This document shows, piece after piece, positions 40,665 to 47,558 of a stretch of DNA of 49,947 bases; position 1 is the first letter of the stretch, and every line of letters starts with the position of its first letter. Source of the DNA: Pseudomonas sp. C1C7 (lineage in GTDB: Bacteria; Pseudomonadota; Gammaproteobacteria; Pseudomonadales; Pseudomonadaceae). The DNA is taken from NCBI RefSeq assembly GCF_013359595.1, contig NZ_JABFMP010000040.1, forward strand, positions 1 through 49,947, read 5' to 3'. The notes under the pieces were generated by a model. It was not told the DNA's origin, ran no database searches, and saw nothing but the letters and a program-made list of their open reading frames with translations. Made by a program: the position numbers and the translations under genes.

Positions 40665-41483
40665 TTATTTGGATGGTTTGACGAACCGCAACGTCATCCG
40701 GTCCGACTCGCCAATCGCCAGATACTTTTCCCGATCCTTGTCCCCCAACGTCAGCGCCGGTGGCAACGTCCATACGCCTTCGGGATAGTCCTTGGTGTCC
40801 TTCGGATTGGCGTTTATTTCGCTCTGCGCCTCAAGCTTGAAGCCCGCATCAGTCGCCAGTTTCACCACGTAATCGGTGGTCAGGTAACCGCTGTGCTTGA
40901 TGTCCTCCAATGAGGCCCCGTCCTTGGCCCGATGATCCACCACGCCGAGCACGCCACCGGGTTTGAGCACCTTGAAAAAGGCCTGGAACATCAACGGCGC
41001 GGTATCGGCCAGCACCCAGTTGTGCACGTTGCGAAAGGTCAGCACGGTGTCCACCGAGGCCGGTTGGCCGAAGCTTGGAGCTTTGGGGTCGAACTCCAGC
41101 ACCTGTGCCTTGGCGTATTGAGCGGGCGAGGCGGCGAATTTGCTCTTGAGCTTCTCTTCGTTCTTGCGCGCGTAATCGCTGACCGTCGGCGCCTGCACTG
41201 CGGCAATGTACTGCCCGTGATCCTTGAGCAGCGGCGCCAGCAATTCGCTGTACCAGCCGTTGCCCGGGGTGATTTCGATCACCGTCTGACCTGATCCCAG
41301 ACCAAAGAACCCAAGGCTCTGTTGCGGATGACGAAAGCCGTCGCGGGCGACGTTTTCAGGCGCGCGCCAATCGCCGGCCAATACCTTCGCGTATTGCTCG
41401 GCGGACACTGGCGGTGTGGCCGCCTGGGCAAAAAATGGGGAGAGCAGGGTGGTCAGCGTCAAAGCCAGAAAAGCAGGTTTCAT
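40665..41483 (-). CDS. Exported SAM-dependent methyltransferase-fold protein
   Basis: A 272-residue protein with a class I methyltransferase fold. The SAM motif is VIEITPGNGWYSELLAPLL (about residues 67-85), followed by VDTVLTFRNVHNWV and the KVLKPGGVLGVVDH block. It begins with a clear Sec signal peptide (MKPAFLALTLTTLLSPFFAQA), so the mature protein should be periplasmic, where SAM is not known to be available. It may bind another ligand or have lost activity, or the leader may act as an anchor. Homologous exported proteins occur in other Proteobacteria, so this is not an annotation artefact. The substrate is unknown. Confidence 0.85.
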   Translation of the reverse strand: MKPAFLALTLTTLLSPFFAQAATPPVSAEQYAKVLAGDWRAPENVARDGFRHPQQSLGFFGLGSGQTVIEITPGNGWYSELLAPLLKDHGQYIAAVQAPTVSDYARKNEEKLKSKFAASPAQYAKAQVLEFDPKAPSFGQPASVDTVLTFRNVHNWVLADTAPLMFQAFFKVLKPGGVLGVVDHRAKDGASLEDIKHSGYLTTDYVVKLATDAGFKLEAQSEINANPKDTKDYPEGVWTLPPALTLGDKDREKYLAIGESDRMTLRFVKPSK

Positions 41484-41544
41484 GGGGCATCCTGAGCGAA
41501 GTCGAAGTCGACCGCGAGGCTAGCACGCAGCGCTCGGGGGCCGA

Positions 41545-41982
41545 TCACACATTATCGATGGATGACCTAACCAACGGTTCTAAGCCCATGGCGATCATCG
41601 GTTTGCTGCGCGCATAACGGCTCAAGCGTTCGACCATGGCGTAAGGCATCGGCGGATCGAAGCTGAAGCCGCGACGCTCGTAGAAGCCGCGCAGGTCTGG
41701 ATGGCAGAACAGCCACACCGGAAGCTCGACATCCTTGACCGCTTCTGCGATCAACGCGGCGGCCACACCCTGTTCGCGACAGGCGGGATCGACGAACAAT
41801 CCGGTCAGCCAATGCCCGCCCGATACCGGGCGCAGGCACAGCGCGGCGATGATCTCTTCACGCCGGGCGACCCACAGCTGTGCTTCGCGCACGGCTTTCA
41901 TCGATGACTGGTGGGCGCGATAAAACTTGTTCATCAACGGCCATAACGGCTCATCGAGTCGGGAGTAATGGGTGTCGGGCAT
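41545..41982 (-). CDS. GNAT-family N-acetyltransferase
   Basis: A 145-residue cytoplasmic acetyltransferase. The acetyl-CoA-binding motif A is LTGLFVDPACREQGVAAALIAEAV (about 62-85), preceded by LWVARREEIIAALCLRPV. The C-terminal part with LRGFYERRGFSF is typical of motif B. The acceptor is unknown. The start at 41982 (MPDTHYSRLDEPLW) is used because the longer frame to 42192 is antisense to a small lysine-rich gene and encodes an atypical Cys/Phe-rich leader. It is divergent from that small gene. Confidence 0.88.
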   Translation of the reverse strand: MPDTHYSRLDEPLWPLMNKFYRAHQSSMKAVREAQLWVARREEIIAALCLRPVSGGHWLTGLFVDPACREQGVAAALIAEAVKDVELPVWLFCHPDLRGFYERRGFSFDPPMPYAMVERLSRYARSKPMIAMGLEPLVRSSIDNV

Positions 41983-42084
41983 GAGACTAAACTGTTGGAG
42001 GGCAAGCGCGCGATTATAAAAGAACGCGCACGTCGGGAAAGGTATATACCTGATCTCACATCCCTCACGAGTGGAGTACGCATC

Positions 42085-42195
42085 ATGTCCAAAGGTATGG
42101 AAGCAAAAAAAGAGTTGAAGAAAAAACCGGCGAAAACCGCCATTGAAAAGCGCGCTGACAAGAAGGCAAAAAAACTCAACGTGTTTGGCCATTGA
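42085..42195 (+). CDS. Lysine-rich micropeptide (36 aa)
   Basis: MSKGMEAKKELKKKPAKTAI begins this 36-residue protein with 12 lysines and one arginine against four acidic residues, and it ends KKLNVFGH. GGAG lies 8 nt before the ATG. It has no domain match that I recognise, though small lysine-rich proteins of this type recur in pseudomonads. It may bind nucleic acid or ribosomes (inference from charge). A perfect hairpin follows. Confidence 0.7.
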   Translation: MSKGMEAKKELKKKPAKTAIEKRADKKAKKLNVFGH

Positions 42196-42208
42196 TCCCG
42201 CGCTGACC

Positions 42209-42239
42209 GATCGCTCCCATGCAGAGTCTGGGAGCGATC
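42209..42239. repeat. Hairpin GATCGCTCCCA
   Basis: GATCGCTCCCA (42209-42219) and TGGGAGCGATC (42229-42239) pair over 11 bp with a 9-nt loop. It lies directly after the micropeptide gene but lacks a T-run. Confidence 0.8.
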
Positions 42240-42606
42240 ACCACAAAATAATCTGCAAGAAATCCCGGCGTCGTTGAACAGAAGGGGGCTGCTTCCCTTT
42301 CCATGCAGCACCGTCTTCATTCCCATTCTCAAACACCCGTCCCAGAGCGGTTTTGGATCCAACCGCTGAACCGATTTTGTCCTCAATACTGGCCGACTAG
42401 TGGCCTTGCTTCGCCTCTATGGCTGTCTATGCTCATTCGTAACTAACTATGTCGACCGCGATCGAATGACGTAGCGTGTGATCCCCCAGAGTGCGCACCC
42501 CAAGGCACCTCACTCAGAACAATATGGAGCGGTACGGGATATGGAGTCCATTTATGAGCACGTTAGGGCTCGCCCGGTTTCGGGCTATCAAGAGAAGGAT
42601 GTCTTG
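42240..42606. other. Gene-free region, no assignable feature
   Basis: No convincing ribosome-binding site plus coding frame is seen on either strand; one frame runs from 42478 (GTG) into the small gene at 42607 but with poor start context. The base composition looks lower in GC than the flanks. The promoter of the 42607/bdlA-like pair should be here. Confidence 0.5.
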
Positions 42607-42762
42607 ATGACGACGTCGTTAAAAGGACCCTCCGATTCAACATCAGTAAATTCCCTGACAAGTCCTTCCTTTGGAGGGGCGCGCGTACCTGTTCCGAGGA
42701 ACGTAGTGGTGGATGTGAAAGACCTTTTACTTTCATTGATCAAAAGACCGCGCTTAGGGTGA
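42607..42762 (+). CDS. Possible small protein upstream of the bdlA-like gene
   Basis: A 51-residue frame starting MTTSLKGPSDSTSV and ending LLLSLIKRPRLG. GAAGGA lies 7 nt before the ATG, a strong translation signal. Its stop (TGA 42760-42762) is 7 nt before the bdlA-like ATG and lies inside that gene's ribosome-binding region, which suggests coupling. No family is recognised. The C-terminal VVVDVKDLLLSLI is amphipathic. The frame is open upstream to 42478 as well. Confidence 0.45.
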   Translation: MTTSLKGPSDSTSVNSLTSPSFGGARVPVPRNVVVDVKDLLLSLIKRPRLG

Positions 42763-42769
42763 TCCGACC

Positions 42770-44089
42770 ATGTTCAACATGCATAACAAAGCTGACTTGC
42801 TGGAAATCGAACGCTCCGGCTGTGCGCTGGCCGAAGCCAATGCCAAGTTGGCGGCTATCGGTCGTTCGATGGCCATGATCGAGTTCACCCCTGATGGCAT
42901 CGTCATCGATGCCAATGAAAATTTTTGCAGGGCCATGGGCTACAGCGCCGACGAAGTGCGTGGCAAGCATCACCGGATTTTCTGCGAGGAAGCGTTTTAC
43001 CGCAGCGAGGAGTACACCAAATTGTGGCGTGATCTGGCGCGGGGCGAAGCGCTCTGCGGCACCTTTTCGCGCCTCAACAAGAGCGGCAAGGAGATCTGGC
43101 TCGAAGCCAGTTACATGCCGGTGTTTGGCCCTGATCGACAAGTACGCAGCGTGATCAAGGTTGCCACGGACATCACCGACCGGATCAACAAAGAGCACGA
43201 AAACGAAGCCCGGCTCGCGGCCATCGGCCGCTCCATGGCGGTGATCGAATTCACCCTGGAGGGCAAGGTCATCACGGCTAACGAAAACTTCCTCAAGACC
43301 ATGCACTATTCGCTCAATGAGGTGGTCGGGCAGCACCACAGCCTGTTCTGTCACCGGGCCGAAGCCGAGTCGACTCACTACAAGGCATTCTGGGCCTCAC
43401 TCAACCGCGGCGAATATCACTCACATCGGTTCGAGCGCAAAGACAAGTTCGGTCATACGGTCTTTCTGGAAGCGTCCTACAACCCGTTGTTCGACGCCAA
43501 GGGCCGGCTGTACAAGGTGGTGAAGTTCGCCAGTGACATCACGCGCCAGATGACCACCCTGCAAACCGCCGCGGAATCGGCCCACAGCACCTCGGTGCAG
43601 AACGACGTTTGCGCGCGCAAAGGCTCGGAGGTGGTGCAGCAGACGGTACAGATCATCCAGGACATTTCCAAAGACCTGAACGAAGCGGCGTTGAGCATCG
43701 ATGCGGTGAGCAAGCAGTCCGACATCATCGGCACCATTGTGCAGACCATTCGCGGCATCGCCGATCAGACCAACCTGCTGGCGCTCAACGCCGCCATCGA
43801 AGCGGCCCGGGCCGGGGAGCACGGGCGGGGCTTTGCGGTGGTGGCCGATGAAGTGCGCAGCCTTGCCGCGCGCACGAGCCAGGCGACGGTGGAAATCGTC
43901 GATGTGGTGCGCAAGAACCACGATTTGTCGGTGAGTGCGGTGACGAGCATGCAGTCGAGCCTCAGCCGAACCGGGCTCGGGGTGGAGCTGGCGAACGAGG
44001 CGGGGGAGGTGATTCTGGAGATTCAGCAGGGTTCACGGCATGTGGTGGATGCGATCAGCCAGTTCAATTCCACGTTGCAGCTGAACTGA
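42770..44089 (+). CDS. bdlA: PAS-PAS-MCP cytoplasmic transducer (BdlA-like)
   Basis: A 439-residue soluble signal transducer without membrane segments. Two tandem PAS domains occupy about 25-135 (FTPDGIVIDANENFCRAMGY) and 145-258 (FTLEGKVITANENFLKTMHY); each ends with the FKxASDIT-type C-cap. The methyl-accepting domain follows (about 265-425) with QTNLLALNAAIEAARAGEHG. The same layout and C-terminal GVELANEAGEVILEI are found in BdlA, the biofilm-dispersion protein of P. aeruginosa, and in Aer-like sensors. PAS domains of this kind can hold heme or flavin, so redox or oxygen sensing is possible. The linker and receptor tip are intact. Orthology to BdlA is inferred from domain order and similarity recalled from memory. 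Confidence 0.9.
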   Translation: MFNMHNKADLLEIERSGCALAEANAKLAAIGRSMAMIEFTPDGIVIDANENFCRAMGYSADEVRGKHHRIFCEEAFYRSEEYTKLWRDLARGEALCGTFSRLNKSGKEIWLEASYMPVFGPDRQVRSVIKVATDITDRINKEHENEARLAAIGRSMAVIEFTLEGKVITANENFLKTMHYSLNEVVGQHHSLFCHRAEAESTHYKAFWASLNRGEYHSHRFERKDKFGHTVFLEASYNPLFDAKGRLYKVVKFASDITRQMTTLQTAAESAHSTSVQNDVCARKGSEVVQQTVQIIQDISKDLNEAALSIDAVSKQSDIIGTIVQTIRGIADQTNLLALNAAIEAARAGEHGRGFAVVADEVRSLAARTSQATVEIVDVVRKNHDLSVSAVTSMQSSLSRTGLGVELANEAGEVILEIQQGSRHVVDAISQFNSTLQLN

Positions 44090-44103
44090 CACAACACCGT
44101 CCC

Positions 44104-44189
44104 TGTAGGAGCTGCCTCAGGCTGCGATTTTTTGATCTTGTTTTTTAAAAATCAAAATCAAAAGATCGCAGCCTGAGGCAGCTCCTACA
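44104..44189. repeat. Intergenic palindrome, GGCTGCGATC family
   Basis: TGTAGGAGCTGCCTCAGGC and its exact complement; the CTCAGG variant in both arms is a compensatory change from CGAAGG in other copies. Confidence 0.92.
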
Positions 44190-44205
44190 TTGGACTTGCG
44201 CGTTG

Positions 44206-44766
44206 TTAAAGCGAAGCCAGGAATTTATCCACCACCTGAGCCTTGTCCTGACTGCCATCCTTTTGCTGTTTCTCAGCCTCTGCCATCTCCTGCTTGTCCT
44301 GCATGCGCTGGGCGATTTCCTCACCGATCGCCTGTTGCTTCTCCGGCGGCATGGCGTCGACTTCTTCCTGAGTCAGTCCCATTTCCTCAAGGATCGCATC
44401 GCGCATGCGCTGTTCCGGGGTCTTGCTCATGTATTCCTTGAATTCGGAAGTGGCCGAGCCGTCCTTGATCCGATCCTTGACGCCGTCCGGCAGTGGCGCG
44501 TTGACGGCTTGCAGATTCACGCGGGTCTTGGCGAACGCCTCATCGACGTTATCGCTGATGCGCGTGGCTTCGCTGACCTGCTGCGTCGCCTGCCCGGTGG
44601 CGGACTCCTGAACCTGCGCTGCGGCCTGGGTGTTTTGCGCCTGCACGTTGTTTTGCAGGGCCTGGGTCATGACGCTTTGCAGGCCGGCGGCGGCCTCGGC
44701 GGTGGCATCTTCGCCGGGACGTTTGGGAAGCGGAGTAACCAGGTTAGTTTTTGCACTGACCAACAT
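44206..44766 (-). CDS. Hypothetical Gln/Ala-rich protein
   Basis: A 186-residue protein of unknown function without cysteine, tryptophan, signal peptide or membrane segment. Residues 25-75 are Ala/Gln/Thr rich (QNTQAAAQVQESATGQATQQ), probably flexible or coiled-coil. The C-terminal half is strongly acidic and helical (SKTPEQRMRDAILEEMGLTQ, then EEVDAMPPEKQQAIGEEIAQ). The EEMGLTQEEVDAMPPEKQ segment resembles a conserved helical motif seen in several Pseudomonas hypothetical proteins. The lack of Cys/Trp and the unstructured N-terminus recall secreted substrates, but no secretion signal can be claimed. It is followed by a palindrome and is convergent with the bdlA-like gene. Confidence 0.75.
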   Translation of the reverse strand: MLVSAKTNLVTPLPKRPGEDATAEAAAGLQSVMTQALQNNVQAQNTQAAAQVQESATGQATQQVSEATRISDNVDEAFAKTRVNLQAVNAPLPDGVKDRIKDGSATSEFKEYMSKTPEQRMRDAILEEMGLTQEEVDAMPPEKQQAIGEEIAQRMQDKQEMAEAEKQQKDGSQDKAQVVDKFLASL

Positions 44767-44924
44767 GATGAAAGCCCTTGTAGGTGATTGCGGTGCAGGG
44801 CTTGCAGCAAAGATTGTGCCTGGAATGAAAAATCTATAAGAATCAGCAGGTTAATGTTGACGCGGTGAGGTTTCGAGGCAGAGAAGGGCAAACGTTTGCC
44901 GACGGACGGCAAACGTTGAGGCAT

Positions 44925-45563
44925 TCAAGGCAGGCCGTTGCAGCAATGCTTGAGAAAGCCGGGTTGTGGTGCCAGGCGTTTGAAGTACTCATCAATGGCC
45001 GGATAGTCAGAGCGCTCCATCGGCGTCATCAGCCAGCGATTGACCGACAGCCCGATGACAATGTCGGCCAGGGTAAATCTGGCCCCGGCGACATAGGCCT
45101 TGGTGGTCGCCAACTGGTGTTCGAGGATGCCCATTTTCTGATTCCAGCCACGCACGCCCACGTCAATGCGATGCGGGTCCTGGAATTCCGGGTCCTTGCG
45201 CACCAGCGCCATGAAGGCGTAACTCCAGGAGGCATTGAGGTCGGTGGCTTGCCAGTCCATCCACTGTTCCACCCGGGCACGGGCAGCCGGTTCGCTGGGC
45301 AGTAGTTCGTTGTGGTGATGGTGGTGTTTGCCGGCCAGATAGCGGCAGATGGTGTTGGACTCCCACAACACGCCGTGCTCATCGATAAGTACCGGCACCT
45401 GGGCGTTGGGGTTGAAGCGCAGGAATTCCGGGCTGTGGGTCGAGGCAAAACCACTGCCCCAGTCCTCGCGCTCGTAGGTGATGCCCAGCGCCTCGCAAGT
45501 CCACAAGACCTTGCGGACATTGATCGACGAGGCTTTGCCGAGGATTTTCAGTGCATGTTCCAT
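44925..45563 (-). CDS. Glutathione S-transferase family protein
   Basis: A 212-residue cytoplasmic GST. The N-terminal thioredoxin-like domain (about 1-80) has LKILGKASSINVRKVLWTC, the cis-proline region AQVPVLIDEHGVLWES and SNTICRYLAG. The C-terminal helical domain has FTLADIVIGLSVNRW. A serine in KASSINVRK could be the catalytic residue. A run of five histidines occurs in the interdomain linker (GKHHHHHNELL). The substrate is unknown. GGAG lies 7 nt before the ATG at 45563. Confidence 0.93.
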   Translation of the reverse strand: MEHALKILGKASSINVRKVLWTCEALGITYEREDWGSGFASTHSPEFLRFNPNAQVPVLIDEHGVLWESNTICRYLAGKHHHHHNELLPSEPAARARVEQWMDWQATDLNASWSYAFMALVRKDPEFQDPHRIDVGVRGWNQKMGILEHQLATTKAYVAGARFTLADIVIGLSVNRWLMTPMERSDYPAIDEYFKRLAPQPGFLKHCCNGLP

Positions 45564-45595
45564 GACGCGACTCCATTGGCACACATGCTTCTAAT

Positions 45596-45681
45596 TGTAG
45601 GAGCTGCCGAAGGCTGCGATCTTTTGATCTTGCTCTTCAAAAAGCCAGGATCAAAAGATCGCAGCCTTCGACAGCTCCTGC
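45596..45681. repeat. Intergenic palindrome, GAAGGCTGCGATC family
   Basis: TGTAGGAGCTGCCGAAGGC and a near-complement with one change (TTCGACAG) enclose GATCTTTTGATCTTG, between the GST and gntR genes. Confidence 0.88.
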
Positions 45682-45695
45682 ACGGATTCGTGGCG

Positions 45696-46727
45696 TCAGG
45701 TGCTTTCGCGCACCTTCAACTCAAACCCCATATCCTGCACCGGCCTGGCCACCGTATTCCCGGCCATCAACGTCAACATCTGCTCCGCCGCACGCCGCCC
45801 AATCGCTTCACGGGGCGTACTGATGCTGCTCAACCGCGGAACCATGTGCGCCGAAGCGGGCAAATCGTTGAAGCCGAGAATCGCCACCTGCTCCGGAATC
45901 CTGATCCCGCAGCGCAGCGCTTCGAGCAGGGCACCCTGGGCCAGGTCGTCGTTGCCGAAGAAGATCGCATCGACATCCGGATGATTGGCGATCATCTGCA
46001 AAAACAACTCGCCACCCAGACCGACCGACGACGGACGTGGGGTCAGCACTTCCAGGGCCGGGTCATACAGACCGGCCTTCTGCAGCGCGCGACGATAACC
46101 TTCACCGCGCAGCAGCGTGCGCTGATCCAGTTGCGCGCCGATGTAGGCCAGGCGCTTGCGACCACGGGACAGCAGGTGCCCGGCGGCCGTCTCACCGGCG
46201 GCCAGCTGCGAAAAACCCACGCAATTGAGCCCGGCGGCACTGTCCAGCTCCATCATGTACACGCAGGGAATGTTGCTCCCTTCGATCATCCGCCGCGAGC
46301 TTTCAGTTCGGTCAAAGCCTGTGAGCAGCAAGCCCCGAGGCTGATACGCCATGTAGTTGCGCAGCAGGTTTTCTTCTTCGTCGCGCGAGTAGTGGAAGTT
46401 GCCGATCAGCACTTCGAAACCCTTGGGGCGCAGAACCTGATGAATGGCTTCCAGGGTGTCGATGAACAACAGGTTGGACAGCGAGGGCACCAACACCACC
46501 ACCGAATGGCTCTGGGCCGAGGCGAGGGCGCGGGCGGCGGAGTTGACCACGTAATTGAGTTCACGGGCCGCGTCCTGGACTTTTTCCACCAGTTCCGTGG
46601 CCACTGTGCTCACGCCTCGCAAGGCGCGGGACGCGGTAATCGGGCTGACGCCGGCCAGGCGCGCGACTTCGTTGAGGGTAGGGCGGCCAGTGGTGCGCGT
46701 ATTTTTATCGTTCTTGGTTGAGGTCAT
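45696..46727 (-). CDS. gntR: LacI-family gluconate repressor GntR
   Basis: A 343-residue repressor. The LacI helix-turn-helix is TLNEVARLAGVSPITASRAL (about 17-36), with the hinge helix ARALASAQS. The periplasmic-binding-protein-like effector domain (about 62-340) has LVPSLSNLLFIDTLEAIHQ and FFGNDDLAQGALLEALR, and would bind gluconate or 6-phosphogluconate. It is divergent from gntK, with two TAGCGCT operators in the shared promoter region, so it should repress itself and gntK-gntP. The ATG at 46727 is used; a TTG at 46745 is also in frame but unsupported. Confidence 0.96.
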   Translation of the reverse strand: MTSTKNDKNTRTTGRPTLNEVARLAGVSPITASRALRGVSTVATELVEKVQDAARELNYVVNSAARALASAQSHSVVVLVPSLSNLLFIDTLEAIHQVLRPKGFEVLIGNFHYSRDEEENLLRNYMAYQPRGLLLTGFDRTESSRRMIEGSNIPCVYMMELDSAAGLNCVGFSQLAAGETAAGHLLSRGRKRLAYIGAQLDQRTLLRGEGYRRALQKAGLYDPALEVLTPRPSSVGLGGELFLQMIANHPDVDAIFFGNDDLAQGALLEALRCGIRIPEQVAILGFNDLPASAHMVPRLSSISTPREAIGRRAAEQMLTLMAGNTVARPVQDMGFELKVREST

Positions 46728-46755
46728 CGACGGCTTGCCAAACAAAATTCAAGGC

Positions 46756-46772
46756 ACTAAGGTAGCGCTGTC
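46756..46772. promoter_or_regulatory. GntR operator 1 (gntR side)
   Basis: AC-T-AAG-G-TAGCGCT (46756-46769) then GTC: an exact fit to the AC-N-AAG-N-TAGCGCT site described for P. aeruginosa GntR. Confidence 0.8.
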
Positions 46773-46907
46773 TCGATGCAGCTGCAAATGCGTAAGTGGG
46801 GGTTCGCCTGACCTCCGCTTTTTGGCATTGGGAGTAAACATGCTGCAACCCACAAAAATGACAAGAAGGCGTCGGCAACTTCTGCTTTTGGTCTAGTGTC
46901 ATAACTG

Positions 46908-46924
46908 GCAAAGGTAGCGCTGTC
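46908..46924. promoter_or_regulatory. GntR operator 2 (gntK side)
   Basis: GC-A-AAG-G-TAGCGCT then GTC, one base off the first copy, 22 nt upstream of gntK. Confidence 0.75.
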
Positions 46925-46942
46925 TGCGCGCTGAGGTGTTAC

Positions 46943-47476
46943 ATGAATCATCCCATCACCGCCCTGGTCATCATGGGCGTTGCCGGTTGCGGCAAGACGT
47001 GCGTCAGCGAGGCCCTGTGCCAGCTCAGCGGCGCCACTGCCATTGAAGGCGACTCTTTCCACCCTGCCGCCAATATCGAAAAGATGAGCGCGGGTATCCC
47101 CCTGAACGATGAAGACCGTGCCGGCTGGCTCGACAGCCTGTGCGATGAACTGCGCCGCGTCGACGCGTTGGGCCAGCGCCCGGTGCTGACCTGCTCGGCG
47201 CTCAAGCACATTTACCGCGAACGTCTGCGCAGCGCCTTGCCGGGCCTGGGCTTCGTTTTCCTGGAACTGACCCCGGAAGTGGCCGCCGACCGCGTGTCCC
47301 ATCGCCCGGGCCATTTCATGCCTTCGACCCTGATCGACAGCCAGTTCGCCACCCTCGAATCCCCGGTCGGCGAGCCCTTGACCCTGGCGCTCGATGCCTC
47401 GACCCACAGCGTCGATCAGCTGGCAGTTCAAGCTCACCACTGGTGGCTCGAGAACGGCCTGAAACGCGCCGGTTAA
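46943..47476 (+). CDS. gntK: Gluconokinase
   Basis: A 177-residue cytoplasmic kinase that converts gluconate to 6-phosphogluconate using ATP. The P-loop is MGVAGCGKTCVSEAL (about 11-25); GDSFHPAANIEKMSAGIPLNDEDRAGWL is the gluconate-kinase signature. TCSALKHIYRERLR binds substrate. It is followed by gntP after 82 nt, which contains a third operator-like sequence. It feeds Edd. Confidence 0.97.
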   Translation: MNHPITALVIMGVAGCGKTCVSEALCQLSGATAIEGDSFHPAANIEKMSAGIPLNDEDRAGWLDSLCDELRRVDALGQRPVLTCSALKHIYRERLRSALPGLGFVFLELTPEVAADRVSHRPGHFMPSTLIDSQFATLESPVGEPLTLALDASTHSVDQLAVQAHHWWLENGLKRAG

Positions 47477-47485
47477 TTTTTGCCT

Positions 47486-47502
47486 CACGAGATAGCGCTG
47501 TC
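47486..47502. promoter_or_regulatory. GntR operator 3 (gntK-gntP gap)
   Basis: CA-C-GAG-A-TAGCGCT then GTC. The conserved TAGCGCTGTC half matches the other two operators; the left half is degenerate. It suggests separate control of gntP. Confidence 0.6.
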
Positions 47503-47531
47503 CTTATGGCTTTCGCATTACCCGCTTTAAT

Positions 47532-47542
47532 AACAACAACAA
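47532..47542 (+). promoter_or_regulatory. Hfq/Crc A-rich motif before gntP
   Basis: AACAACAACAA, immediately before the ribosome-binding site CAGGAG. Confidence 0.6.
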
Positions 47543-47558
47543 CCAGGAGACACCCCTA

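Noticed and set aside
41934..42386. Minus-strand frame of 150 codons over the micropeptide region
   Set aside because: Overlaps the GNAT and micropeptide genes, is rich in Arg/Ser/Phe, and lacks a ribosome-binding site.
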